Below, one piece after another: positions 9,820 to 18,852 of a stretch of 64,000 nt of DNA. A program made the position numbers and the translations under genes. Under the pieces are notes generated by a model, which worked only from the letters and a program-made list of their open reading frames with translations, was not told where the DNA came from and did not search any database. Every line of letters begins with the position of its first letter. Within the stretch, counting starts at the first letter, position 1. The stretch comes from an uncultured Sulfitobacter sp. (GTDB taxonomy: Bacteria > Pseudomonadota > Alphaproteobacteria > Rhodobacterales > Rhodobacteraceae), in assembly GCA_947502265.1 (NCBI GenBank), contig CANMZB010000013.1:62001-126000 (forward strand), read 5' to 3'.

Positions 9820-12800
9820 TCAAGACGTATCCTTTTTAAGAGAAATTGCAGGCTGGCGGGCGCCCCCTATCCTGGCAAACCCCAGATCACCGAGAATTGC
9901 ATAGAAGGACGGCAGCACAATGAGCACGAGGACGGTCGAGGAAAACAACCCGAAGACGACCGAAATCACCAGCGGTTTCAGGGTCTGGGCCTGCGTACTA
10001 CCTTCAAGAAGAAGCGGGAACAGACCCATCATAGTGGTCGAGACCGACATCAGGATAGGGCGGAAACGCTCGCGGCTGGCTTGTCCGGCGGCGAGAGCCA
10101 ATTCCATGCCTTCGGCGGCATGTCGTTTGATGACCTGAACCAGCAAGATCGCGTTGTTGACCACGATCCCCGCCAGTGATGCCGCGCCGATCAAGGACGG
10201 CATCGAGATGTTATACCCCATAATCAAATGGCCCAGTATCACACCGATAAAGGCCAGAGGTATCGACAACATCACGATGATCGGCTCCACATAACTGCGG
10301 AACTGGAACGACAGCACGACATAGATCCCCACCAGACCGATCATGAAACCGCGCAGGATCGAGGCGACGGTTTCGGCCGAATTCGCTGTCTGACCTCCGA
10401 TTTCAAAGCTAAGGCCCGGCATGTCGGCCGCCAGTTGCGGCAGGAAAGTCGCATTCAAACTGGCGACAATTGCATCGGCATTGCCGATCCGCGTATCCAC
10501 ATCCGCCTGAACGGTCACCGTACGCTTGCCGTTCACATGGGCGATGTTGGCCCAACCGCGCGCCTCGTCCAGATTTGCGACGGTAGAAAGCGGCACGCCT
10601 TTGCCATCGGGCAGGGCGATTGTGAAATCACGCAGGTCGTCGCGGGAATCGCGATCTTCCGAGGATTGCTCCAGTTCGATTTCATGGCTGATGTCGCCAT
10701 TCTGGATGGTTGTGATGACCCGACCCAGAAAGGCGGCACCAAGCTGATCTGCGACGTAGCGCGCCGTCAGCCCCAAAGAAGTGGCCCCTTCTGCAAGACG
10801 CAAACGCAGCTCGGGTTTTCCCGGGCGCAGGTTGTGGATCGCGTTGAAGACACCGGTATAGGTCTCTGCCTCGGTTTGAAGTGCATCAGCGGCTGTGGCC
10901 AACATGTCCAGATCCGGACCGGACAGGCGGATTTCGATGGCGATCCCCTGCGGTCCGATGCTTGGTTCGGTCAACAAAATAGCCAACGCACCCGGCACGG
11001 CGCCGATTTCCTTGCGCCAAAGCGTCACGATTTGATCCAGCGTCACGGTGCGGATCTCGGCCCCCAGCAGATCGGCGCTTATTGTGGCGACATGAGGGCC
11101 GGACTCGCCCGCCGTGGCGTTTTGGTTGAAACGCAACTGGACGCTTTTTACCAGCGCTGCACCGTCGGGTTGATCGGGCGTAAACGTGGTATCGACACGG
11201 GCGAGGGCCGCAATCACGCGGTCCGCAACCTCGCTTGTGCGGGGCAGGGGCGTGCCTTGCGGCATCAGGATGCGCGCTTCGATAACGTCACCGTCAATCG
11301 CCGGAATCGCCTCGCGCTTGAGATAGCCACCGCCCATCAATCCAACGGTGATCACCAGTGCGGCGATTGTCATACCTGTGACCAGATAACGGCGCCGGAT
11401 CGCCATATCGGCCATGGCACCTATCCGGTTTTCACGAAAATGCGCGAACCGGCGGTCGAAACCGGCGCGAAACCGTGACGGTGGTTTTTCCGCGCCTTTC
11501 AATCCGTGGCTCAAGTGGTGCGGCAGAATCCAGAACGCCTCGACCACGCTGGCGGCGAGCGCCGCAATCAGTACCAGCGGCACGACTTCAAGCACCGCGC
11601 CCAGCTCACCCGCCAGAAACGCGAGCGGTCCGAAAACCGCGATGGTGGTGGCAAAGGAGGCCAGCACGCCGGGCATGACAGCAAACGTGCCTTTCACGGC
11701 GGCATTAAGGCGTGATCCTCCGCCGGCGGCAGTTTCCGCGATCGAGTCGGTGATGACGATGGAATCATCCATCACAATCCCGATGGCCATCAAAAGCGCC
11801 ACAAGCGTCATCATGTTCAGCGACAGACCCTGCAACGCCATCGCCACAAATGCCCCCAGAAACGCCACCGGTAGCCCCATCGCCGCCCAGATCGCAAAGC
11901 CGGGGCGGAAGAAAAGGCTCATCACTACGATGACCAGAATCAACCCGATCGCGCCGTTCTGTACCAGCATCACCAGACGGTCGCGCACGATGCTGGTCAT
12001 GTCCTTCACGATGTCCAGCCGCAACGTATCCGGTAAAACCGCGCGTTCGTTTGAGACCAGTTCCTCGACGTGATCGAACACTTCCAGAGCGTCCGCACCA
12101 AGCGCCTTGTCCACCTGCAAGAAAACGGCACGCTGACCGTCAAGAAACGCACGCTCTTCCTCGGGGGTGTAGCTTTCGGTGATGGTTGCAATCTGCCCCA
12201 GCGACAGTTCGGCCCCGTTGGGTTTGGACAGGACGACCAGTTCTGCCAAGCCTGCCACGCTGCGCCGCTCGTCGGTAAAACGCAGGCTGATTTCGCGCTC
12301 CCCGGTTTCCAGACTGCCAAGCGGGCGGTCAACGCTTTGTGCGTCGATTTGCGCGGCAAGGTCCGAGACCGTCAGCCCGTGCTGTTCCATCACCGCACGC
12401 GGGACCGAGATACGGAATTGTCGCGTTCCAAACCCCGAAGTCGTGACTTTTGCCACACCGGGCAGCGCCGACAGTTTATTCTGCAACTCAGCCGCATACC
12501 GTTCCAGATGCGTTGGCGGCAAATCGCCCGCGATGGCAACCGATGTGACAGGATCGGTGCGATGCAGTTCGCGCACGATGGCGGGGTCGGCGTCTGTCGG
12601 AAAGTCATCTACTGCGGTAACTTCGGTGCGTAAGTCGTTGATAAAGCGGGCGCTATCACCTGCGGCCCCCATCGTGGCAACGGCGCGGGCGATGCTGTTT
12701 TGCGCAGTACATTCAAGCTCATCCAGCCCCTCGACGCTTTCAACCGCGTCCCAGATGCGACGACAAATCGCATCCTCGACCTCTTCGGCGGTGGCGCCGC

Positions 12801-12948
12801 GATAATTCACTCTGATTTCGGCCTCTACCGGTCTGAAATCGGGAAACGTCTCGCGTTTGAGCGTGGGGGCCGCCATTGCGCCGGCAGCAAGGATCAGGAC
12901 AAGCAACAGGTTCGCAGCAGTTGGATGCCCGGCAAACCAGCGGATCAT
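9820..12948 (-). CDS. RND-type efflux permease (AcrB/HAE superfamily)
   Basis: A 1042-residue inner-membrane proton-driven pump subunit with the duplicated RND layout: membrane helix 1 (about 12-30), a large periplasmic domain, helices 2-6 (about 330-470), then the second half with helix 7 (about 520-540), another periplasmic domain and helices 8-12 (about 850-1015). The proton-relay region in helix 4 reads AIGIVMDDSIVI, with the paired aspartates characteristic of the family. Its ATG overlaps the stop of the adaptor gene by four bases. Related pumps export hydrophobic drugs, detergents or fatty-acid-like compounds; the cargo cannot be read here. An outer-membrane channel is not encoded nearby. 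Confidence 0.93.
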   Translation of the reverse strand: MIRWFAGHPTAANLLLVLILAAGAMAAPTLKRETFPDFRPVEAEIRVNYRGATAEEVEDAICRRIWDAVESVEGLDELECTAQNSIARAVATMGAAGDSARFINDLRTEVTAVDDFPTDADPAIVRELHRTDPVTSVAIAGDLPPTHLERYAAELQNKLSALPGVAKVTTSGFGTRQFRISVPRAVMEQHGLTVSDLAAQIDAQSVDRPLGSLETGEREISLRFTDERRSVAGLAELVVLSKPNGAELSLGQIATITESYTPEEERAFLDGQRAVFLQVDKALGADALEVFDHVEELVSNERAVLPDTLRLDIVKDMTSIVRDRLVMLVQNGAIGLILVIVVMSLFFRPGFAIWAAMGLPVAFLGAFVAMALQGLSLNMMTLVALLMAIGIVMDDSIVITDSIAETAAGGGSRLNAAVKGTFAVMPGVLASFATTIAVFGPLAFLAGELGAVLEVVPLVLIAALAASVVEAFWILPHHLSHGLKGAEKPPSRFRAGFDRRFAHFRENRIGAMADMAIRRRYLVTGMTIAALVITVGLMGGGYLKREAIPAIDGDVIEARILMPQGTPLPRTSEVADRVIAALARVDTTFTPDQPDGAALVKSVQLRFNQNATAGESGPHVATISADLLGAEIRTVTLDQIVTLWRKEIGAVPGALAILLTEPSIGPQGIAIEIRLSGPDLDMLATAADALQTEAETYTGVFNAIHNLRPGKPELRLRLAEGATSLGLTARYVADQLGAAFLGRVITTIQNGDISHEIELEQSSEDRDSRDDLRDFTIALPDGKGVPLSTVANLDEARGWANIAHVNGKRTVTVQADVDTRIGNADAIVASLNATFLPQLAADMPGLSFEIGGQTANSAETVASILRGFMIGLVGIYVVLSFQFRSYVEPIIVMLSIPLAFIGVILGHLIMGYNISMPSLIGAASLAGIVVNNAILLVQVIKRHAAEGMELALAAGQASRERFRPILMSVSTTMMGLFPLLLEGSTQAQTLKPLVISVVFGLFSSTVLVLIVLPSFYAILGDLGFARIGGARQPAISLKKDTS

Positions 12949-14249
12949 TCCTCGTCCTCCACCGGGGTTACGATCATGCCGGGGATCGCAGGCACCAGAT
13001 CGTCAAGGATAACTTCCTCGCCCGGCTCGACGCCAGACGCGATCACGGCTTGCCCGTTTTGCCGCCAGACAAGCGAAACCTCGCGCAACTCAAGCCGCCC
13101 GTCGGCATCGCGCAGATAAACGAGGTTACCCTCGTGAACCGCACTTTCCGGAATCGTCACGTTTTCGGAGATCACCGGACCTGTCAGCACAAGTTCGACA
13201 TACATGTTCGGCACCAGCGGCAAGCGCAAAGGCGGGTTGGCGCTGGCGTAAGGATCGTCCACGGTGACAACCGCAGGCACCGAACGGGCCTGCGGGTCCA
13301 GCGCGCTTTCTACGCGCACAAGGCGTCCCGACCATGTCTGGGAGAGGTCCGAGACAAGCCGGACCTCGGCGGATATCTCCGCGAAATCTATCGAAAGTGC
13401 CTCGGGTGCCAAAAGCGCGCTCTGGCGCGCTCCGCCAAGCAATCGCCGGAACGACATCACCGGAATTTGCGCAATGATTTCGGCCTGACGAATATCGTCA
13501 GCACTCACCAACGGTTGACCTGCCACGACGAACTGATGCCGCTCGACATGAACCGAGCCAACGCGCAGGTCGAACGGAACAACAATATCGGTTTTCCCAA
13601 GATCACGGACTGCTCGGGCCAGCACTGCTTTTGTGCGCGCCATCTGTGCGTCGAGCCGGTTGCGTCGGCTGGGCAACAAACCCAGGGTGTTCTGCAATTC
13701 GGCCACGACACGGCGCACCTGCAAGGTCGCGCGCTCCTGTCCGTCTAGCGCAGATTGCGACGTGACGCCACGATCTACCAGATCCCGAATGCGCGCCAGC
13801 TCGGTTTTGCTCAGACCCAGACGTGATTGTTCCAGCGCCAGCAACCGGCCTGTGTTGGCCTCGTCAGTGTCGAGCTGGGCGATATCAGCCTCCAGCGCGG
13901 CCAGATCTGCCTGCGCCTGTGCAACCGCCAGTTCATAGGCTGTCGGATCAATTTTCAGGGCATCGCTTCCCGCGCGAAGCACATTGCCGGTATCCAGTTC
14001 AGGGTTGCGCCATGTTATCGTCCCTGAAATTTCCGAGATCGCTTCCCAAGTGCGTGCCGCACGCACATTGCCGTAACCGCGAACAACCGTGTGAACCGGT
14101 GTCACATCGGCCAGGATCGTGTGCGCAACGACGCTGCGCACATGTTCATCTTTGCGGGCAGGGGGCTCGGCCGTAGAAACGAGCCAGACCGCGATAGCAA
14201 CACCGACTGCGACAGGCGGGAGTAAACGAAATACGCGGCTTATTTTCAC
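12945..14249 (-). CDS. RND efflux periplasmic adaptor (HlyD/AcrA-like)
   Basis: The GTG at 14249 is chosen because GGAGAC lies seven bases upstream and the product then starts with a short basic stretch and a membrane anchor (about 9-27); the open frame reaches 14306 but adds only arginine-rich residues. The 434-residue protein has a split lipoyl domain, a coiled-coil hairpin (about 115-195) and beta-barrel/membrane-proximal domains, as in AcrA/MexA-type adaptors. It forms a pump with the overlapping RND permease gene. About 190 bases upstream lies a near copy of the inverted repeat found before the TetR operon. Confidence 0.88.
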   Translation of the reverse strand: MKISRVFRLLPPVAVGVAIAVWLVSTAEPPARKDEHVRSVVAHTILADVTPVHTVVRGYGNVRAARTWEAISEISGTITWRNPELDTGNVLRAGSDALKIDPTAYELAVAQAQADLAALEADIAQLDTDEANTGRLLALEQSRLGLSKTELARIRDLVDRGVTSQSALDGQERATLQVRRVVAELQNTLGLLPSRRNRLDAQMARTKAVLARAVRDLGKTDIVVPFDLRVGSVHVERHQFVVAGQPLVSADDIRQAEIIAQIPVMSFRRLLGGARQSALLAPEALSIDFAEISAEVRLVSDLSQTWSGRLVRVESALDPQARSVPAVVTVDDPYASANPPLRLPLVPNMYVELVLTGPVISENVTIPESAVHEGNLVYLRDADGRLELREVSLVWRQNGQAVIASGVEPGEEVILDDLVPAIPGMIVTPVEDEE

Positions 14250-14442
14250 CGTATGTCTCCATTGTGTTGGTCGGTCCCGATGCCCAGACGGCCCACGGGA
14301 TAGCAATGTAGTGGGCGAACAATTGCGTCGAAAGGCGTGGGCGTATCAGCAGCACCCGAAGGGCGCAAAATACGGTGCCGACGATCTCTTTACGACGTTT
14401 CTGTTTGATCTTCGTGTGTGGGTAACCGGATGCCTTCAAAAG

Positions 14443-14460
14443 GTAGCAATCAATTACTAT
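14443..14460. promoter_or_regulatory. Candidate TetR operator, copy 2, before the RND operon
   Basis: GTAGCAAT-CA-ATTACTAT differs from the site at 6864-6881 at two positions, both in the left arm. It sits in the 450-base gap between the RND adaptor start (14249) and the gntR stop (14700), in which I see no gene. The position is right for control of the RND operon. Confidence 0.55.
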
Positions 14461-14699
14461 CAGAAGGGAGCCATATTGCAATATCCACCAACGCGACATT
14501 TTCGGTTTAAGTCTCACAAAGGTGAGACGTTCATATCCGGCTTGATTTTGCGTAGCTGATTGCGCCGGGCGCGTAACCGACAATCCGGTTTTCGCCTACC
14601 TGACGGCCAAAGCCGCGTGCGCCGCTCAGGGAAGAACCGGTGTTTGTGGAACAAGGTCGTGCTTTCCGCCCAAAATGGTCGGAAAATGTGCGAAACTGC

Positions 14700-15437
14700 T
14701 TAACGTATTCCCGAAGGGCGGCTTGACTTCAGATTGGTCAAAACGCGATCACGAATATCATCAAGGCTCTGTCGCATCCTGATTTCGGCCTGTGTGGCAT
14801 CGCCGTCGCGAATTTGGGCGAGAACCTTCTCCATTTGCGCGAGGCGCAATTTGCGCTCTTCCATGGTGCGCCCATCCTGTGGCACTTTCCAGATGGTGGT
14901 CCAGAATGTATTTTCGTTCAGTTCACCCCACATATCGAGAAGTAGGAGATTTCCGCTGCCGAGTATTACTGCAAATACATAGCGGGTCATCTGAAACGAA
15001 AAATCAAGTGGATGACAGGCGGGATCCTGCGTCATCTCCCGGATCTCATCCGTCCGGCGCTGCAAGCGGTCAAGCTCCTTTGCGGCCTGACCCGCAGCGA
15101 CAAGGGTGGCCATGCTGCCTGCGGCCATTGCCGCCAACGCGTTGCGTACGTTGAACAGATCCGCAATCGAATCCAGACTAACTGCACGTACAAAAGCGCC
15201 GCGGCGCGGAATAATCTCTATCAGACGGCGTTTTTCAAGGATCCTGAGTGCTTCGCGCACCGGGCCGCGACTGACCCCGCACATCTCGGCCAACCTCTCC
15301 TCGCCCACGCGTTCGCCCGCGGCGATGCGCCCGTCAACGATCATTAGGCCGCAATGGTCGGCGACTTGTTCCGCCGTTGTCAGAGGGCGGACAAACTGGT
15401 TTTGAAAGGGGCGTTCGGGGGAGTCTGAATGGATCAC
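14700..15437 (-). CDS. GntR-family regulator with FCD domain
   Basis: A 245-residue regulator. The winged HTH (about residues 15-85) contains AGERVGEERLAEMCGVSRGPVREALRILEKR (written in parts: AGERVGEERLAEMCG then VSRGPVREALRILEKR), the GntR signature; the C-terminal part (about 90-230) is the helical FCD ligand domain that usually binds small carboxylates through metal-coordinating residues. The start is a GTG at 15437. It is on the same strand as, and 119 bases downstream of, the carboxylase operon and is the obvious candidate to control it. A 16-bp palindrome before the first gene of that operon (29782-29797) is close to the TTGT-ACAA core bound by FadR-subfamily GntR proteins. Confidence 0.9.
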   Translation of the reverse strand: MIHSDSPERPFQNQFVRPLTTAEQVADHCGLMIVDGRIAAGERVGEERLAEMCGVSRGPVREALRILEKRRLIEIIPRRGAFVRAVSLDSIADLFNVRNALAAMAAGSMATLVAAGQAAKELDRLQRRTDEIREMTQDPACHPLDFSFQMTRYVFAVILGSGNLLLLDMWGELNENTFWTTIWKVPQDGRTMEERKLRLAQMEKVLAQIRDGDATQAEIRMRQSLDDIRDRVLTNLKSSRPSGIR

Positions 15438-15502
15438 GCTTTTACTCGCTCTTTTTTGTGGGGGCCGTCGTTCGAAGCTTTAGGCACAAATGAGTGAATT
15501 TT

Positions 15503-15540
15503 TGTTGACAGGCGGGTCAACACGCACGCGATCCGCCTGT
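15503..15540. promoter_or_regulatory. Two overlapping inverted repeats between carboxylase operon and gntR
   Basis: TGTTGAC (15503-15509) pairs with GTCAACA (15516-15522) around a 6-base loop. ACAGGCGG (15508-15515) can instead pair with CCGCCTGT (15533-15540). The two stems share bases and exclude each other. This could be the terminator of the upstream operon, a gntR operator, or both; no clear U-run follows. Confidence 0.4.
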
Positions 15541-15555
15541 CGTTTAGCACCTGGA

Positions 15556-18500
15556 TCACCAGGTATCAATAAAGCCGCGTGCCACACGATTGTGCGGCAC
15601 GGGTGCGGCGTTTCGCGCGTTGGCAAGCCAGCGGCGTGTCTCGGCAGGGTCGATGACTGCGTCGATTTCGGTGGCTGACGCATAATGCACAGCCTTGCCT
15701 TCGTCGTAGTATTTCCCCAACAGCTCCTCGAACAGCGCCTGCTTTTTGGCGGGGTCTGTTTCGGCCTCAAGCTCCTTTTTATAGCCAAGACGCACCGCGC
15801 CTTCCAAACCCATGCCGCCGAATTCGCCGGTGGGCCATGACGCCGTTACAAATGGGGCGTGGAAACTGCCACCCATCATCGCCATCGCACCCAGCCCGTA
15901 GCCTTTGCGCAGGACAATGCCGTAGATCGGCACCGTCAGCGCCGCTCCGGTAACGAACATGCGCGAGACATGGCGGACCAGTCCGGTTTTTTCGGCCTCG
16001 GGACCGACCATAAAGCCGGGGGTGTCACACAGCGACAAAAGAGGCAGCCCGTGGGCTTCGCAAAGCTGCATGAACCGCGCCGCCTTGTCGGCGGCGGTGG
16101 CATCGACGGCACCGCCAAGATGTTTGGGGTTGTTGGCGATCACGCCGTAAGCTTTGCCCTCGATGCGGATCAGGGCGGTGACCATGCCGGGGCCCCAACC
16201 GCGCCGCAATTCCAGCACGGAGTCTTCGTCGGCCAGCCCCGATACGACATCGCGGATGTCATAAACACGCAGGCGGTTTTCCGGAATTACACGGCGCAGG
16301 GCACGTTGATCCGGCGCGGTCCAATCCTTCAGATCCCCCTGAAAGTACGAGAGATACTGGCGGGTGGCGACGCAGGCTTCGGCTTCGTCGCGAACGCGAA
16401 TGTCGACAACACCGTTTGCATCCTGCACATCAATGGGCCCGATTTCTTCGGGCCGGTATGTGCCAAGGCCGCCCCCCTCGATCATCGCGGGACCGGCCAT
16501 GCCGATGTTGCTGTCTTCGGTGGCGATAATAACATCACACACCCCCAGAAGGGCGGCATTACCTGCAAAACAGCGCCCCGCTGCAACTCCGACAACCGGA
16601 ACGCGCCCCGAAAGCCGCGCCAGCGTACCAAAGCTTGCACAATCCAGTCCGGCAATGTTTGCGCGGTCACTGTCACCGGGACGCCCACCGCCACCTTCGG
16701 CAAAGATCACCAAGGGCAGGTTATGGTCTCCGGCAAGCTCGAAAATACGGTCCAGCTTGCGGTGATGGCGCTGGCCCTGTGTCCCGGCCAGCACCGAATA
16801 ATCCCCGAGCGCAAAGGCGCAGCGCGCCGCATCGGGGCCGAACCGCGCGGCGTTCATCCGGCCGGTGCCTGTCAAAATCCCGTCGCCTGTCGTGTTGGTT
16901 TCAAGATCTTCGCGCGAACGGCGTCTGCTTTGCGCTGCAATGGCTAGTTCGCCGTATTCGTTGAAGCTGTCGGCATCCACCAGATCGGACAGGTTTTCGC
17001 GCACGGTGCGCTGGCCTCTGTCGCGGCGCTTTTTGACGGCAACGGGGCGTGCCGCGTCGCGTCCCAGGGCCTGACGGTCGAACAGTTCCTGTAAATCGGG
17101 CCGGATGGCATCGGGATCAATTTCTTCGGCTTGCGCGGCCACTGCGTCCGGCCCTTTGCCTGCGCGAAGGGTAACCATCGGCGCGCCCTCCTGAAGCGTA
17201 TCACCCGCTGCCACAAGGACCGCACCCACAGTTCCCGCCTCGGGGGCGACGATAACGTGTTCCATCTTCATGGCTTCCAGCACGGCAAGGGTCTGGCCTT
17301 GCGCTACGATGTCACCGGGTTGTGCATCGAGCGAGATCACAGTTGCCTGCATCGGAGCAATGACGGGGGTTTCGCCTTCGGGCAGCTTTTGATCGGCCTG
17401 CGTCGATACCGTGTCGGCGGCAGTGTCTGCGCCAAAAGTCGCATTCAGCATCGTTGCGGCGTTGGCGGCCAGATCTGCCGTGCGGGTTTCGATAAAGCGG
17501 GTCGAGACGGCGTAGGTTGCCATGTCCGGATGGTTCAGCAAAGAGCGCAACCATGGAATGTTGGTATCAACGCCTGTGATGCGGAACTCGGACAGGGCGC
17601 GATTGGATTTGGCCAGCGCCGCAGGAAAATCCGCAGCATGGGCGATCACCTTGACCAGCAGGGAGTCGTAGGCCGCAGAAGTCGTGTAACCCGCGTAGGC
17701 AAAGCCGTCGACGCGCAATCCGGGGCCTGCGGGCGGGTCATAGGCCGTTAGCGTACCACCGGAGGGGCGCACATTGCCTTTCGCATCGACCCGCTCCATG
17801 TTCACGCGGGTCTGGATCGCGGTGCCACGCGGGGCGGGCGACAGATCAAGATCGGCCAACGTCGCGCCGCTTGCGATGCGCAGTTGCAAGGCAACAAGGT
17901 CAAGACCAAAGATCTCTTCGGTGATGGTGTGTTCAACCTGAATGCGCGGATTTGCCTCGATAAAGAACACCTCGCCGGTGTCCTGATCAAGCAGGAATTC
18001 AAAGGTGCCGAGGCTGCGGTAATTGCCATCGGCGGCCAGCTCTTTGGCGTATTTATGCAGGGCCGCGCGTTGATCGTCGGACAGATTTGGCGCAGGCGCG
18101 ATTTCTATCAGTTTCTGATGGCGCCGCTGAAGGGTGCAGTCGCGTTCGCCAAGTGTCATGACCGCGCCGGTGCCGTCGCCAATGACCTGCACCTCGATAT
18201 GGCGCGCACTGGGGATAAAGCGTTCGACATAAACGGAGGGATTGCCAAAGGCGGCACCCGCTTCGCGACCGGCGGCGGCGACCGCCTCGGCAGCGGCTTC
18301 GCGCGTCTCGACCAGCCGCATACCACGCCCGCCGCCGCCCGCTACTGCCTTGACGATCATCGCCGCCCCGTCGGGGAGCGTGTCGAAAAAGGCCAGCGCC
18401 CCGTCGGCATCGACCGGATCGGAGGTGCCGGGCAAGGTCGGTACATTTGTTCTGTCGGCCAGTGCGCGCGCCGACAACTTGTCGCCGTACATATCAAGGG

Positions 18501-18840
18501 ATTCAGGTGTCGGGCCGACAAATACCAGACCGGCATTCTGCGCGGCGCGGGCAAATTCGGCGTTCTCGCTCAGGAAACCATAGCCGGGGTGGACAGCATC
18601 ACAGCCCGCTTCGACACCGGCACGTATCACCGCCTCGATGTCGAGATAGGCACGCGCCCCCCGACCGGGCAATGTGATCGCCTGATCGGCGCGCAGCACA
18701 TGGAGCGAGCCAAGATCGTCCTCGGGTGCGATGGCGCAGCTTTTGATGCCCGCCTCCGCTGCGGTACGTGCGATGCGCAGCGCGATTTCCCCGCGATTGG
18801 CAATCAGAATTTTTTTGATTTCGGTCTGTGGATTTGTCAT
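15556..18840 (-). CDS. Single-chain acyl-CoA carboxylase: biotin carboxylase, biotin carrier and carboxyltransferase
   Basis: A 1094-residue fusion. Residues about 8-455 are a biotin carboxylase with the ATP-grasp glycine loop GGGGRGMRLV and the EANPRIQVEHT motif that ligates metal and bicarbonate. Residues about 495-565 are a biotin carrier with EAMKMEH and biotinyl Lys525. Residues about 600-1094 are a carboxyltransferase with N and C crotonase-fold halves, including GFMVGPEAEKTG and the GGSFHAPF oxyanion region. It would carboxylate an acyl-CoA using ATP and bicarbonate. Single-chain multidomain carboxylases of this kind are known, but most bacterial propionyl/acetyl-CoA carboxylases are split over several genes. 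The operon also encodes another carboxyltransferase and another biotin carrier, so this BC domain may serve both. It starts 12 bases after the AMP-ligase gene. Confidence 0.9.
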   Translation of the reverse strand: MTNPQTEIKKILIANRGEIALRIARTAAEAGIKSCAIAPEDDLGSLHVLRADQAITLPGRGARAYLDIEAVIRAGVEAGCDAVHPGYGFLSENAEFARAAQNAGLVFVGPTPESLDMYGDKLSARALADRTNVPTLPGTSDPVDADGALAFFDTLPDGAAMIVKAVAGGGGRGMRLVETREAAAEAVAAAGREAGAAFGNPSVYVERFIPSARHIEVQVIGDGTGAVMTLGERDCTLQRRHQKLIEIAPAPNLSDDQRAALHKYAKELAADGNYRSLGTFEFLLDQDTGEVFFIEANPRIQVEHTITEEIFGLDLVALQLRIASGATLADLDLSPAPRGTAIQTRVNMERVDAKGNVRPSGGTLTAYDPPAGPGLRVDGFAYAGYTTSAAYDSLLVKVIAHAADFPAALAKSNRALSEFRITGVDTNIPWLRSLLNHPDMATYAVSTRFIETRTADLAANAATMLNATFGADTAADTVSTQADQKLPEGETPVIAPMQATVISLDAQPGDIVAQGQTLAVLEAMKMEHVIVAPEAGTVGAVLVAAGDTLQEGAPMVTLRAGKGPDAVAAQAEEIDPDAIRPDLQELFDRQALGRDAARPVAVKKRRDRGQRTVRENLSDLVDADSFNEYGELAIAAQSRRRSREDLETNTTGDGILTGTGRMNAARFGPDAARCAFALGDYSVLAGTQGQRHHRKLDRIFELAGDHNLPLVIFAEGGGGRPGDSDRANIAGLDCASFGTLARLSGRVPVVGVAAGRCFAGNAALLGVCDVIIATEDSNIGMAGPAMIEGGGLGTYRPEEIGPIDVQDANGVVDIRVRDEAEACVATRQYLSYFQGDLKDWTAPDQRALRRVIPENRLRVYDIRDVVSGLADEDSVLELRRGWGPGMVTALIRIEGKAYGVIANNPKHLGGAVDATAADKAARFMQLCEAHGLPLLSLCDTPGFMVGPEAEKTGLVRHVSRMFVTGAALTVPIYGIVLRKGYGLGAMAMMGGSFHAPFVTASWPTGEFGGMGLEGAVRLGYKKELEAETDPAKKQALFEELLGKYYDEGKAVHYASATEIDAVIDPAETRRWLANARNAAPVPHNRVARGFIDTW

Positions 18841-18852
18841 TGTCTCATACTC

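Noticed and set aside
10228..11478. 416-codon plus-strand frame opposite the RND permease
   Set aside because: Antisense shadow: no family features and fully inside a gene with clear RND motifs.
14146..14583. 145-codon minus-strand frame overlapping the RND adaptor start
   Set aside because: No family match, no ribosome site; it overlaps the adaptor N-terminus and the putative operator and looks like a chance frame.
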